DNA from: Allobosea sp. 47.2.35
GTDB lineage: Bacteria > Pseudomonadota > Alphaproteobacteria > Rhizobiales > Beijerinckiaceae
Assembly: GCF_024655635.1 (NCBI RefSeq)
Contig: NZ_JANLGI010000028.1
Span: 1 to 39,364 of the forward strand
DNA length: 39,364 bases
Direction: 5' to 3'
In this document: piece by piece, positions 15,381 to 23,655 of the stretch
How the letters are laid out: each line of letters begins with the position of its first letter
Numbering within the stretch: the first letter of the stretch is position 1
Made by a program: the position numbers and the translations under genes
Notes under the pieces: generated by a model
The model's input: only the letters and a program-made list of their open reading frames with translations
Databases searched by the model: none
What the model was told of the DNA's origin: nothing

Positions 15381-18300
15381 ATGAACGAGAATGACATCGC
15401 CATTATCGGGATGGCTGTGCGGGCGCCCGGGGCGCGTTCCTTGAACGAGTTCTGGGACAATCTCGTCGCGGGACGCGAGAGCATCGAAAGCCTCAGCGAG
15501 GAGGCGCTTTTGGAGGCCGGCGAACCGGTCTCGCGACTGCGCAACTCGCATTATGTTCCGCGCGCCGCGATCCTCCCCGGAATGGAGATGTTCGACGCCG
15601 AATTCTTCGGTGTCAGCCCGAAAGAAGCTGCGATCATGGATCCCCAGCATCGCCACTTTCTCGAATGCTCTTGGGAGGCGTTCGAGAATGCGGCGCGCAT
15701 GCCCGATGGCTTCGACGGGCCGGTAGGAGTGTTCGCTGGGTGCGGCATGGGCAGTTATTTTTATTTTAATATCTGCAGCAACCGGCAGCTGGTCGACCAG
15801 GTTGGCATGTTCCTCCTGCGCCATACCGGCAACGACAAGGATTTCCTCTCGACGCGGGTTTCGTATCTGTTCGATCTCAAGGGACCGAGCGTCAACGTTC
15901 AGACGGCCTGCTCCACCTCGCTTGTGGCCGTGCACTACGCCTGCCAGAGCCTGCTTAGCCGCGAATGCGACATGGCCCTCGCCGGAGGTGTCACGATCGA
16001 GTTCCCACATCGGCGCGGCTATGTCTATCAGGACGGCGAGATCCTGTCGCCGGACGGGCATTGCCGACCCTTCGACCAACGCGCTGCGGGCACCGTTTTC
16101 GGCAGCGGCGTCGGAACGGTAGTTCTCCGGCGCTTGGAGGACGCGCTCCGCGACGGCGACCCCATCCATGCGGTGATAAAGGCGACGGCGGTCAACAATG
16201 ACGGCGCCAGCAAAGCAGGCTATCTCGCGCCGAGCGTGACCGGCCAAGCCGCCGCGATAATCGAGGCGCAGGCGCTCGCAGGTATCGGCGCCGACGAGGT
16301 TGGCTATGTCGAATGCCACGGCACCGGCACCTATCTCGGCGATCCGATCGAGGTTGAGGCGCTGACTCAGGCCTTTCGCCGCAGCGCGAGCGGGCGCGGA
16401 TTCTGCCGGATCGGTTCGGTTAAGAGTAATATTGGCCATACCGATACCGCTGCCGGCGTCATCGGGCTGATCAAGGCGGCTATGACCGTCAAACACGGGC
16501 GGATCCCGGCCACGCTTAATTTCAAGAAGCCGAACCCGACGATCAATTTCGCAGAGAGCCCGTTCGTCGTAAACGACAAGCTTCACGAATGGTCGACGCC
16601 AAACGGGGTGCGCATAGCCGCCGTGAACTCGCTTGGGGTCGGCGGCACCAACGCTCATGCCATCTTGCAATCGCCGCCTCAGGTGGCGAGAGCCGCCGGG
16701 GGCGCGAACGACGACGAGAAGCCGACGCTCCTCGTCGTGTCCGCCCGCAGCAAGAATGTGCTCGACGATGCCGCGCGCCGCCTGGCCAATGCGCTCGAGG
16801 CGGATCCCTCGCTCGCTTTGCGCGATGCCGCCCACACGCTCCTCGCCGGTCGCAAGCAGTTCGAGCACCGCAAGGTTATCCCGGTTGCCTCGCGCCGCGA
16901 TGCGATCGAAATCTGCCGAGAGCCGGCCTCGCGCCGGACCTCGATCCGCCGTCCTCTCGAGGGCGAGGCCGAGGCCGTCTTCGTGTTTCCGGGTGGTGGG
17001 GCCCAGCATGTCGGCATGGCTGCTGCGCTGTACCGCACGAATCCGCAATTTCGCGCCAGCGTCGAGGAAGGCCTGTCCTATCTAGCGCCAGGAGCGGGCG
17101 AGGAAGTGCGCCAGGCCTGGCTCGGCGCGGATTCGCACAAGGGCGCTCTGCTGCACAAGCCATCCGTCCAGCTGCCGGCCATCCTGATCCTGGAAGTGGC
17201 CATGGCCCGCCTGTGGATGGATTGGGGCATCAAGCCGGCCGCGCTGATCGGCCATTCCATGGGCGAAAACGCGGCGGCGTGCATCGCCGGCGTCTTCAGC
17301 TTCCGCGATGCCGTCAATCTCGTCCGCGTCCGCGGGACGTTGTTCGAGGAGATCGCCGGCGGCGGCATGCTCAGCGTCGCCCTCAGCGAAGACACCCTCA
17401 AGAGTCACCTCTTTCCCGAACTCGACATCGCCTCGGTCAACGCGCCAGATCTGTGCGTGGTCTCAGGCACCAAGGCGGATCTGCAGCGTTTCGCCGACCA
17501 CCTGCTTGGCATCGGCATCGAGTCGCAGGCCGTGGCCATCGATGTCGCGGCGCATTCGCGCATGCTCGAGCCGATCCTCGGGCGCTTTGAGGCGCTTCTG
17601 CGCTCCATCCCGCTGCGCACCCCGACGATCCCGATCGTCTCCAACCTGACGTCGGAGATCCTGACCGCCGATCAGGCGCGCGATCCGATGTACTGGGTCC
17701 GGCACCTGCGCTCGACCGTTCGCTTCGCCGCCGGCATCAAGCGCATCGCCGACGCGCGGCGCGTCTTCGTCGAGGTCGGTCCTGGCAAGACGCTGTCGTC
17801 CCTAGTCAAGGCGCAGGGGATTGACACCAACCAGGTCATCAACAGCCTGCCCCATGCCGACGATGCGACCGATGACGGCGTTCATGTTCTCGGCGCGCTC
17901 GGCGCAGCCTGGGCGCTTGGCCTGCCGCTCGATGTCGCCAAGCTCTGGAGCGACGGGGCGCCGCGACGGGTCGCGTTGCCCACATATCCGTTCCGGCAGC
18001 AGCACTACTTCATCGAACAGGCGGCGCCCGCCAGTCAGGATGTGCCGGACGAACTCGCGCGGCGGCATGAGGACGTCGCCGACTGGGGCTACGAGGTCGC
18101 CTGGCGACAGGCGGTGCCCCCGGTCCGGGCCGGAGCGACGCCGGAGAAGAAGCGCTGGCTCGTGCTGCTCGACGATGCGGGCCTCGGCGCCGAGCTGTGC
18201 AGCCGGCTGACGCAGGCCGGGCACGAGGTCGTGACCGTCGCCATCGGCGACGGTTTCCGTCGGCTGGGTGCGCAGAGTTATGTTCTCTGCCCCGAAGACG

Positions 18301-21300
18301 GCCGCAGCGGCTTCGATGAACTCTTGGCGCATCTGACCGCCGACGGGCTCGTCCCCGACCGGATCGTCGATCTCTGGCTCTACACCTTTGAAGAGGCGCA
18401 CCGGCCGGGATCGAGCTTCTTCCATCGCAATCAGGAACGCGGCTTCTATACGCTGTTCTACCTCGCGCGGGCGCTCGGGCAGACCGGGCTCAAGCAGGAC
18501 ATCGCGCTGACGGTCCTCACCAACGGGATGCAGCGTGTCGGCGCCGAGCCGATCGCGTATCCCGACAAATCGACCGTCCTCGGCGCGGTGCAGGTCCTTC
18601 CGAAGGAATATGCGAACCTGTCGATCCGCGCGATTGACTTGCCCTTCGAGCGCGACGGGCGCGCCTTCGCTCCGGCGGCGCCCCGTCAGCCCGACATCGC
18701 CGCTCTGGTCAAGCGTCTCGCCATCGGCGCGCAGGCTGCGCCGGTCTGGCTCGACCTGTTGTGGGACGATCTGCATGGCGACAGCGGCAACGAGATCGTC
18801 GCCTACCGCGATGGCCGTCGCTGGGTGAGTGGCTTCACCGCGGTGCAGCTGCCGGCCGCAGCAAGCGATGCCACGGGCTTCAAGCCCGGCGGCGCCTACC
18901 TTATCACCGGCGGGCTCGGCGACCTCGCGCTGCTGTTCGCGCAAGGCCTCGCCACCCATGTCCAGGCCAGGCTCGTTCTGGTCGGCCGTACGGCGCTGCC
19001 GCCGCGCGAGGAGTGGCAGCGGGTAGAGGCGAACGGATTGCGGACCGACCGGGTTGCGGTCGCCATCAGGGCGATCCGCGCCATTGAGCAGGCCGGAGGC
19101 ACCGTTCTGTACTGCCGCGCCGACGTGACCAATGTCGACGAGATGAAGGCGGCTCTCGCCGAGGCCGAGGCTGCGTTCGGCCGGCTCGATGGCGTCCTGC
19201 ACACGGCTGGCGTGGTCAAGGACGAACTGGTCGAACTGAAGACCGAGGCCGATCTCGAAGTCGTGCTGGCGCCAAAGGTGTATGGCACCGAGGTGCTGAT
19301 CGAGGTTCTCGGCGAGCGCAAGCTCGACATCGTAGTGCTCTTTTCCTCGACCAGCACCGCCATCGCCCCGGCGGGGCAGATCGACTACGTGGCTGCCAAC
19401 GCCTACCTCAACGCCGTCGCGCAAAGCCGCGCGATGCAGGCCCATGGCCGTGTGCTCGCCCTGCAATGGGGCATCTGGAACGAGATCGGACTGGCGGCCC
19501 GGGCCGGCGCAGCCGAGCGCGACGTCGCCGACGTCCGCGAGGTGGCGCAGCCGCTGATCACCTTGCGCAAGAGCGAGCCTGACGGGCAGCTTCGTTTCGA
19601 ACTGACCTGCGGCCCGCAGAGCCACTGGATCCTGAACGAGCATCGGCTCGGCACCAGCGAGGCGGTCTGGCCGGGCACCGGCTATATCGAGCTCCTGCTC
19701 GAAACGGCCCGCGAACTCGGCTTCTCGCAGACGATCGGCGTCGAACAGCTCAGCTTCGTGAACCCGCTCAACGTGCCCGACAACGGAGCACGCACCATCA
19801 CCTTGTCCGTTACAGCCAAGAGTGGCGGCAGGCGGCAGGTGACGATCGAGAGCATGAGCGCCGATATGTCGACGCAGGTCCATGCGGAAGCGACGCTGTC
19901 GGGCTTGGCCGCGACCGGCGGGATGATCGACGTCACGGCAATCGTCGCCCGCTGCACCGAAGTCATGAGGGCCGGCGCAGGCCAGACCTTGTGCTCGGCC
20001 CAGGAAGGCTTCCTGAATTTCGGCGAGCGGTGGGGCGTGCTCAAGGCGACGCATCGTGGGTCCGGCGAGATGCTCGCCGAACTCGAGCTCGATTCTCGCT
20101 TCGCCGGCGACCTCGCCGAAGGCTACCTCGCCCATCCGGCTCTGCTCGACATCGCGACCGGCTATGCAATGGCGCTGATCGACGGTTACGATCCGGCCCA
20201 GTCGCTCTGGGTTCCGGCTGGCTACGGCCGCTTGCGCGTATTCGCGCCGCTCCCGCGCCAGATCGTCAGCTGGGTGCGGATCCAGCCGAGCCAAGACCTC
20301 GGCGCCGACTATGCCACCTTCGGCGTCACCGTCGCGGCACCCGACGGAACCATCCTCCTCGAAGCCGAGGAGTTCACGATCCGGCGCGTTGGAAGCTCTT
20401 TCCCGGCGGACGATGCGGATGGGCGCGCGAGCCATAGATCCGAGCTCGCAACCGCGCGGCTGCGGCAGGCACAGGCAGCTTTGTCACCTGCGCAGAAGCA
20501 GTTGGCGCAGCTGGTAGCACAGGGCATTCGCCCGGCAGAAGGCTTCGAGGCATTCTTGCGGGCAACCGCGGCCAAGCCCGCGCAGCTCGTCGTCAGTTCG
20601 ATGGACCTGTTCGACCTGATGCGGCCACCGCGCATGGCAGCGCAGGCTCAGGCGAGCGAGGGCGGCTTCGAGCGTCCCGAAAGTGACATCGACTATGTCG
20701 AGCCGCGGCCCGGGATCGAGGCGACGCTGGCGGCATTCTGGCGCGAGCTCCTCGGCGTCAAGACGATCGGGGCAAACGACAACTTCTTCGATCTCGGCGG
20801 GCACTCGCTGATCGCGGTACGGCTGTTCCGCATGATCAAAGCGGAATTCGCCGTCGACTTCCCGATGTCCGTTCTGTTCGAGGCGCCTACCATCGCCCAA
20901 TGCGCGGCGCTTCTCGCGGAGGCGGGCGCGGGCGGCGGTGCGGACCCGGCGGCTCCTGCCGCTGACGCCGCGGCGAAGCCGCCCGCGCGGCGCTACACGC
21001 ACCTCGTTCCGATGAGCGCCGGCCCGGCGATCGGGGCGCGCCCGTTCTTCATCTGCGCGGGCATGTTCGGCAACATCTTGAACCTGCGCCATCTCGCCAT
21101 GCATCTCGGCGAGGACCGGCCGGTCTACGGGCTCCAGGCCAAGGGGCTCTTCGGCAACGAGAGCCCGCACGCCAGCTTCGAGGAGATGGCGCGCGGCTGC
21201 ATCGCCGAGCTGCGCACCGTTCAGCCGAACGGTCCCTACCATCTGGGCGGCTTCTCCGGCGGCGGACTAGTCGCCTACGAGATGGCACAGCAGCTCGAAC

Positions 21301-21842
21301 GCGACGGCGAGATGGTCTCGCTCGTGGTCCTGCTCGATACCCCAGTTCCCCAACGGGTCGACCTGTCGCTGCGTGACCGGCTCGTGATGAAGTGGCAGGA
21401 CGCGCGACGGCAGAAGGGTGCCTTCGTATCCGAATGGCTGCGATCGCGCCTCGCCTGGGAGCTGGCCCGCCGGCGCAAGCGCAGCGGCGCGGATCAGGCC
21501 GAGGAGGATGGCTTCCACAACGGCGCGATCGAGGCCGCCTTCCTCAAGGCTCTGTGGGCGTACCAACTGCTTTCGACCCGCGCCAAGTGCCTCCTGCTGC
21601 GCCCCAAGCTGCACGTGTCCTATCGGCTTCCCGGTGGCCGTGACCTCAACGACGTCCGCAATTTGGTCTCCGCTGATAATGGCTGGGAGCCTTATGCCGA
21701 GGACCTGACGATCACCGAGGTGCCCGGCAATCACGACAGCATGGTCCTGGAGCCGCATGTCCGCGTTCTTGCTCGCCGCATCCGCGACGCGCTCCGCGAG
21801 GCCGAGCGCTCCGCCGCGCCGCTGGCTCGCGCCGCGGAGTGA
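15381..21842 (+). CDS. Type I polyketide synthase, KS-AT-(pseudoKR)-KR-DH-ACP-TE
   Basis: A single 2153-residue module. Ketosynthase about 1-425 with Cys177 (TACSTSL), His313 (CHGTGT) and His353 (NIGHTDTAAG). Acyltransferase about 530-830 with Ser626 in GHSMGE and His725 in VAAHS. Residues about 880-1150 look like a degenerate structural KR half. Ketoreductase about 1160-1370 with TGGLGD at 1176-1181 and Tyr1336 (DYVAANAYLN). A hot-dog dehydratase-like domain about 1395-1650 with His1421 in NEHRLG...PGTGY and Asp1590 in HPALLD, but Gly at the usual Gln/His four residues on. Carrier domain about 1775-1845 with Ser1809 (GGHSLI). Thioesterase about 1890-2140 with Ser1959 in GFSGGG and His2118. 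No enoylreductase. It ought to make a hydroxy- or unsaturated acyl chain, possibly iteratively, released by the TE. Gene order places it in exopolysaccharide assembly. Confidence 0.95.
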   Translation: MNENDIAIIGMAVRAPGARSLNEFWDNLVAGRESIESLSEEALLEAGEPVSRLRNSHYVPRAAILPGMEMFDAEFFGVSPKEAAIMDPQHRHFLECSWEAFENAARMPDGFDGPVGVFAGCGMGSYFYFNICSNRQLVDQVGMFLLRHTGNDKDFLSTRVSYLFDLKGPSVNVQTACSTSLVAVHYACQSLLSRECDMALAGGVTIEFPHRRGYVYQDGEILSPDGHCRPFDQRAAGTVFGSGVGTVVLRRLEDALRDGDPIHAVIKATAVNNDGASKAGYLAPSVTGQAAAIIEAQALAGIGADEVGYVECHGTGTYLGDPIEVEALTQAFRRSASGRGFCRIGSVKSNIGHTDTAAGVIGLIKAAMTVKHGRIPATLNFKKPNPTINFAESPFVVNDKLHEWSTPNGVRIAAVNSLGVGGTNAHAILQSPPQVARAAGGANDDEKPTLLVVSARSKNVLDDAARRLANALEADPSLALRDAAHTLLAGRKQFEHRKVIPVASRRDAIEICREPASRRTSIRRPLEGEAEAVFVFPGGGAQHVGMAAALYRTNPQFRASVEEGLSYLAPGAGEEVRQAWLGADSHKGALLHKPSVQLPAILILEVAMARLWMDWGIKPAALIGHSMGENAAACIAGVFSFRDAVNLVRVRGTLFEEIAGGGMLSVALSEDTLKSHLFPELDIASVNAPDLCVVSGTKADLQRFADHLLGIGIESQAVAIDVAAHSRMLEPILGRFEALLRSIPLRTPTIPIVSNLTSEILTADQARDPMYWVRHLRSTVRFAAGIKRIADARRVFVEVGPGKTLSSLVKAQGIDTNQVINSLPHADDATDDGVHVLGALGAAWALGLPLDVAKLWSDGAPRRVALPTYPFRQQHYFIEQAAPASQDVPDELARRHEDVADWGYEVAWRQAVPPVRAGATPEKKRWLVLLDDAGLGAELCSRLTQAGHEVVTVAIGDGFRRLGAQSYVLCPEDGRSGFDELLAHLTADGLVPDRIVDLWLYTFEEAHRPGSSFFHRNQERGFYTLFYLARALGQTGLKQDIALTVLTNGMQRVGAEPIAYPDKSTVLGAVQVLPKEYANLSIRAIDLPFERDGRAFAPAAPRQPDIAALVKRLAIGAQAAPVWLDLLWDDLHGDSGNEIVAYRDGRRWVSGFTAVQLPAAASDATGFKPGGAYLITGGLGDLALLFAQGLATHVQARLVLVGRTALPPREEWQRVEANGLRTDRVAVAIRAIRAIEQAGGTVLYCRADVTNVDEMKAALAEAEAAFGRLDGVLHTAGVVKDELVELKTEADLEVVLAPKVYGTEVLIEVLGERKLDIVVLFSSTSTAIAPAGQIDYVAANAYLNAVAQSRAMQAHGRVLALQWGIWNEIGLAARAGAAERDVADVREVAQPLITLRKSEPDGQLRFELTCGPQSHWILNEHRLGTSEAVWPGTGYIELLLETARELGFSQTIGVEQLSFVNPLNVPDNGARTITLSVTAKSGGRRQVTIESMSADMSTQVHAEATLSGLAATGGMIDVTAIVARCTEVMRAGAGQTLCSAQEGFLNFGERWGVLKATHRGSGEMLAELELDSRFAGDLAEGYLAHPALLDIATGYAMALIDGYDPAQSLWVPAGYGRLRVFAPLPRQIVSWVRIQPSQDLGADYATFGVTVAAPDGTILLEAEEFTIRRVGSSFPADDADGRASHRSELATARLRQAQAALSPAQKQLAQLVAQGIRPAEGFEAFLRATAAKPAQLVVSSMDLFDLMRPPRMAAQAQASEGGFERPESDIDYVEPRPGIEATLAAFWRELLGVKTIGANDNFFDLGGHSLIAVRLFRMIKAEFAVDFPMSVLFEAPTIAQCAALLAEAGAGGGADPAAPAADAAAKPPARRYTHLVPMSAGPAIGARPFFICAGMFGNILNLRHLAMHLGEDRPVYGLQAKGLFGNESPHASFEEMARGCIAELRTVQPNGPYHLGGFSGGGLVAYEMAQQLERDGEMVSLVVLLDTPVPQRVDLSLRDRLVMKWQDARRQKGAFVSEWLRSRLAWELARRRKRSGADQAEEDGFHNGAIEAAFLKALWAYQLLSTRAKCLLLRPKLHVSYRLPGGRDLNDVRNLVSADNGWEPYAEDLTITEVPGNHDSMVLEPHVRVLARRIRDALREAERSAAPLARAAE

Positions 21843-21907
21843 GCTGTTAGTCTTGAGCCGGCGCGCGAACGACGACGCGTCGCGCATCCGGGCCGGATGC
21901 TGTCAGC

Positions 21908-23260
21908 TCATCGATCGGAAGGCGTCAGGCCTGTGAGCGCAGCCCGGCCGGATAACCGGCTCGGCTGCCTATGCGCGCACGCCCGGCGCAGGCTCGCTGC
22001 CGAGCCGTGGATCAACCCGACGAGGATCGCGAAGAGATACTGAATGTCCTTGCCGAAGAAGATGTACTCCAGGAAGGAGTGCAGGCAGACGACGGTCAGG
22101 GCGATCGCGCAACCAAGCAGGAGATCGCCGAGGCGCGTTCGGCGTGCGACCCAGCCATAGCGCAGCGCCGTCAGTAGCGGGCATACCAGGATCAGGATGA
22201 AGCTCGCGGCGCCGAAATACCCGGTCTCGGAAGCGGCCAGCAGATAGGCGTTGTGGACAATGTTGTTGAGGTTGCCCTCGAAGGGCGCGACGCCGGCGCG
22301 GATCGAATAGCCGGCGTTCTTGGCCTCGTGGACATAATGGTTGGCGCCGATGCCGAGCGGGTGGTCCTCGACAATAGCGATCGCGGCCCGGTTGAAGGCT
22401 GCTCTCTCGTCATATTCCGACTCGTTCAGCGGCACCGCGTCGAAGCGTTTCTGGAAGGACGAGACGGCGACCGGTGCGATCAGAAGCGCGCCCATGACGC
22501 CGATGACGGCGATCCGGGCCTTGTGAGCCGTCCAGCGTCGCAGCACGGAAACCGCCAGGCACAGGACGAGCCCGAACGCGCAGAAGCCGAGGGCGGCGCG
22601 CGAGGCGGTCAAGGCGGCGATGAGAAGGCCGCTGACCGGCGTGACGATGAATTGCAGCCGCCTAATGCCCGACAGCAGCAGCATCATATGCGGGAACACG
22701 ACGAAATGCGCAGCGAGGCCGAGCGTGTTCTGGTGCAAGAAGGTGCCGGAGGGCTGGATCGCGTGCAGGCCCCATTTCTGCCAGGCGATCACGAAGATCT
22801 GGATGAAAAGGCCGAACGCCATGCCCTTCAGCAGCGCCACCGGCACATTCTCGTCGATGCAGGCGCGCGCCACCACCAAGGCGATGAAGTAGACCTTCAT
22901 GAATTGCCAGAGGTAGAAAACCGCCGCGAGCGGCTCATCGGCCTGGAAGATCGAGAGTGCGATTGCAGCGAGGTATAAGATGAACGGAACGTGGAAGTTG
23001 AACCCGAGCCGGACCTTGCGCGAAATCAAGAAAAGGCCAAAAGCGATGATGTCCAGCATCGAGATCTCAATGCCGTAGACATAACCTATCCAGCGGTTGC
23101 CCCAAGAGATCAGACCGAAATCGATGTGCAGGGCGCGCAATAGAAAGGGCAGGCTGCCGAGCGCGACCCAAGCGTATCTCTGAACCCACGGATTACTCTG
23201 CATGTACAGCGCGAGGGGGAACGTTCCCGCGAGGGCTATCAGCAGTGCGACGAGCTTCAT
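21908..23260 (-). CDS. O-antigen ligase / Wzy-like polymerase membrane protein
   Basis: A 450-residue multi-spanning inner-membrane protein with about ten to twelve hydrophobic segments. A large periplasmic loop (about residues 270-345) contains HPLGIGANHYVHEA, then NNIVHNAYLLAASETGYFG, the pattern shared by the WaaL/Wzy/RfaL (O-antigen ligase) family. The conserved His and the HNAYLL motif are typical of both ligases and polymerases, which cannot be told apart by eye. In a locus with a flippase and repeat-unit transferases, polymerisation of the exopolysaccharide is the best guess. It is convergent with the polyketide synthase gene, with 65 bases between them. The last 35 residues are basic and cytoplasmic. 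Confidence 0.88.
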   Translation of the reverse strand: MKLVALLIALAGTFPLALYMQSNPWVQRYAWVALGSLPFLLRALHIDFGLISWGNRWIGYVYGIEISMLDIIAFGLFLISRKVRLGFNFHVPFILYLAAIALSIFQADEPLAAVFYLWQFMKVYFIALVVARACIDENVPVALLKGMAFGLFIQIFVIAWQKWGLHAIQPSGTFLHQNTLGLAAHFVVFPHMMLLLSGIRRLQFIVTPVSGLLIAALTASRAALGFCAFGLVLCLAVSVLRRWTAHKARIAVIGVMGALLIAPVAVSSFQKRFDAVPLNESEYDERAAFNRAAIAIVEDHPLGIGANHYVHEAKNAGYSIRAGVAPFEGNLNNIVHNAYLLAASETGYFGAASFILILVCPLLTALRYGWVARRTRLGDLLLGCAIALTVVCLHSFLEYIFFGKDIQYLFAILVGLIHGSAASLRRACAHRQPSRLSGRAALTGLTPSDR

Positions 23261-23655
23261 CGGATCGTTATGCCTTCCGATCTGGCGCCCGTCTCGTCAT
23301 GACGAGCGCGATTGCCCGATCCTGCCGACGCGTTCGCGCGCGACGGACGCATCCTCGGACGACCGCATTGATATTTGGTTTCACGGGTCCCCTACGGTCG
23401 CTAGATGGATGGGCCCGGCGGTCCAGTCGACGGCCTGCGCCCTTGACGACGGAGGTCTCGGCTCCTGGCGCAGCCGGTCTGCCTCGCCCCGTTCATCTTG
23501 GACGCGGATGTTTCTAAAGGGAAGTGGAGATCTCCCCGCGGATCAGGCATTAATGAAGAAAGTAACTCAATTTCAAGGACGCGTCGCGCGCCCGTAGATT
23601 TCAATATTGGCCTCGAATAGGGTCCGACCCGCCGGCGGCCGCCCGAGAGGTGATT
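23261..23655. promoter_or_regulatory. Divergent intergenic region before GH9 gene
   Basis: A 395-base gap between the ligase-like gene (minus) and the GH9 gene (plus). GC-rich in the first two thirds, with a short AT-rich patch at about 23549-23579 that would suit a promoter for the GH9-flippase pair. No supported gene, RNA or repeat was found in it. Confidence 0.4.

Noticed and set aside
15270..17048. 592-codon minus-strand reading frame
   Set aside because: Antisense to the KS and AT domains, whose active sites are intact on the plus strand.
17802..20435. 877-codon minus-strand reading frame
   Set aside because: Antisense to the polyketide synthase AT-KR-DH region. Composition is Arg/Asp/Gly-rich without any recognisable domain.
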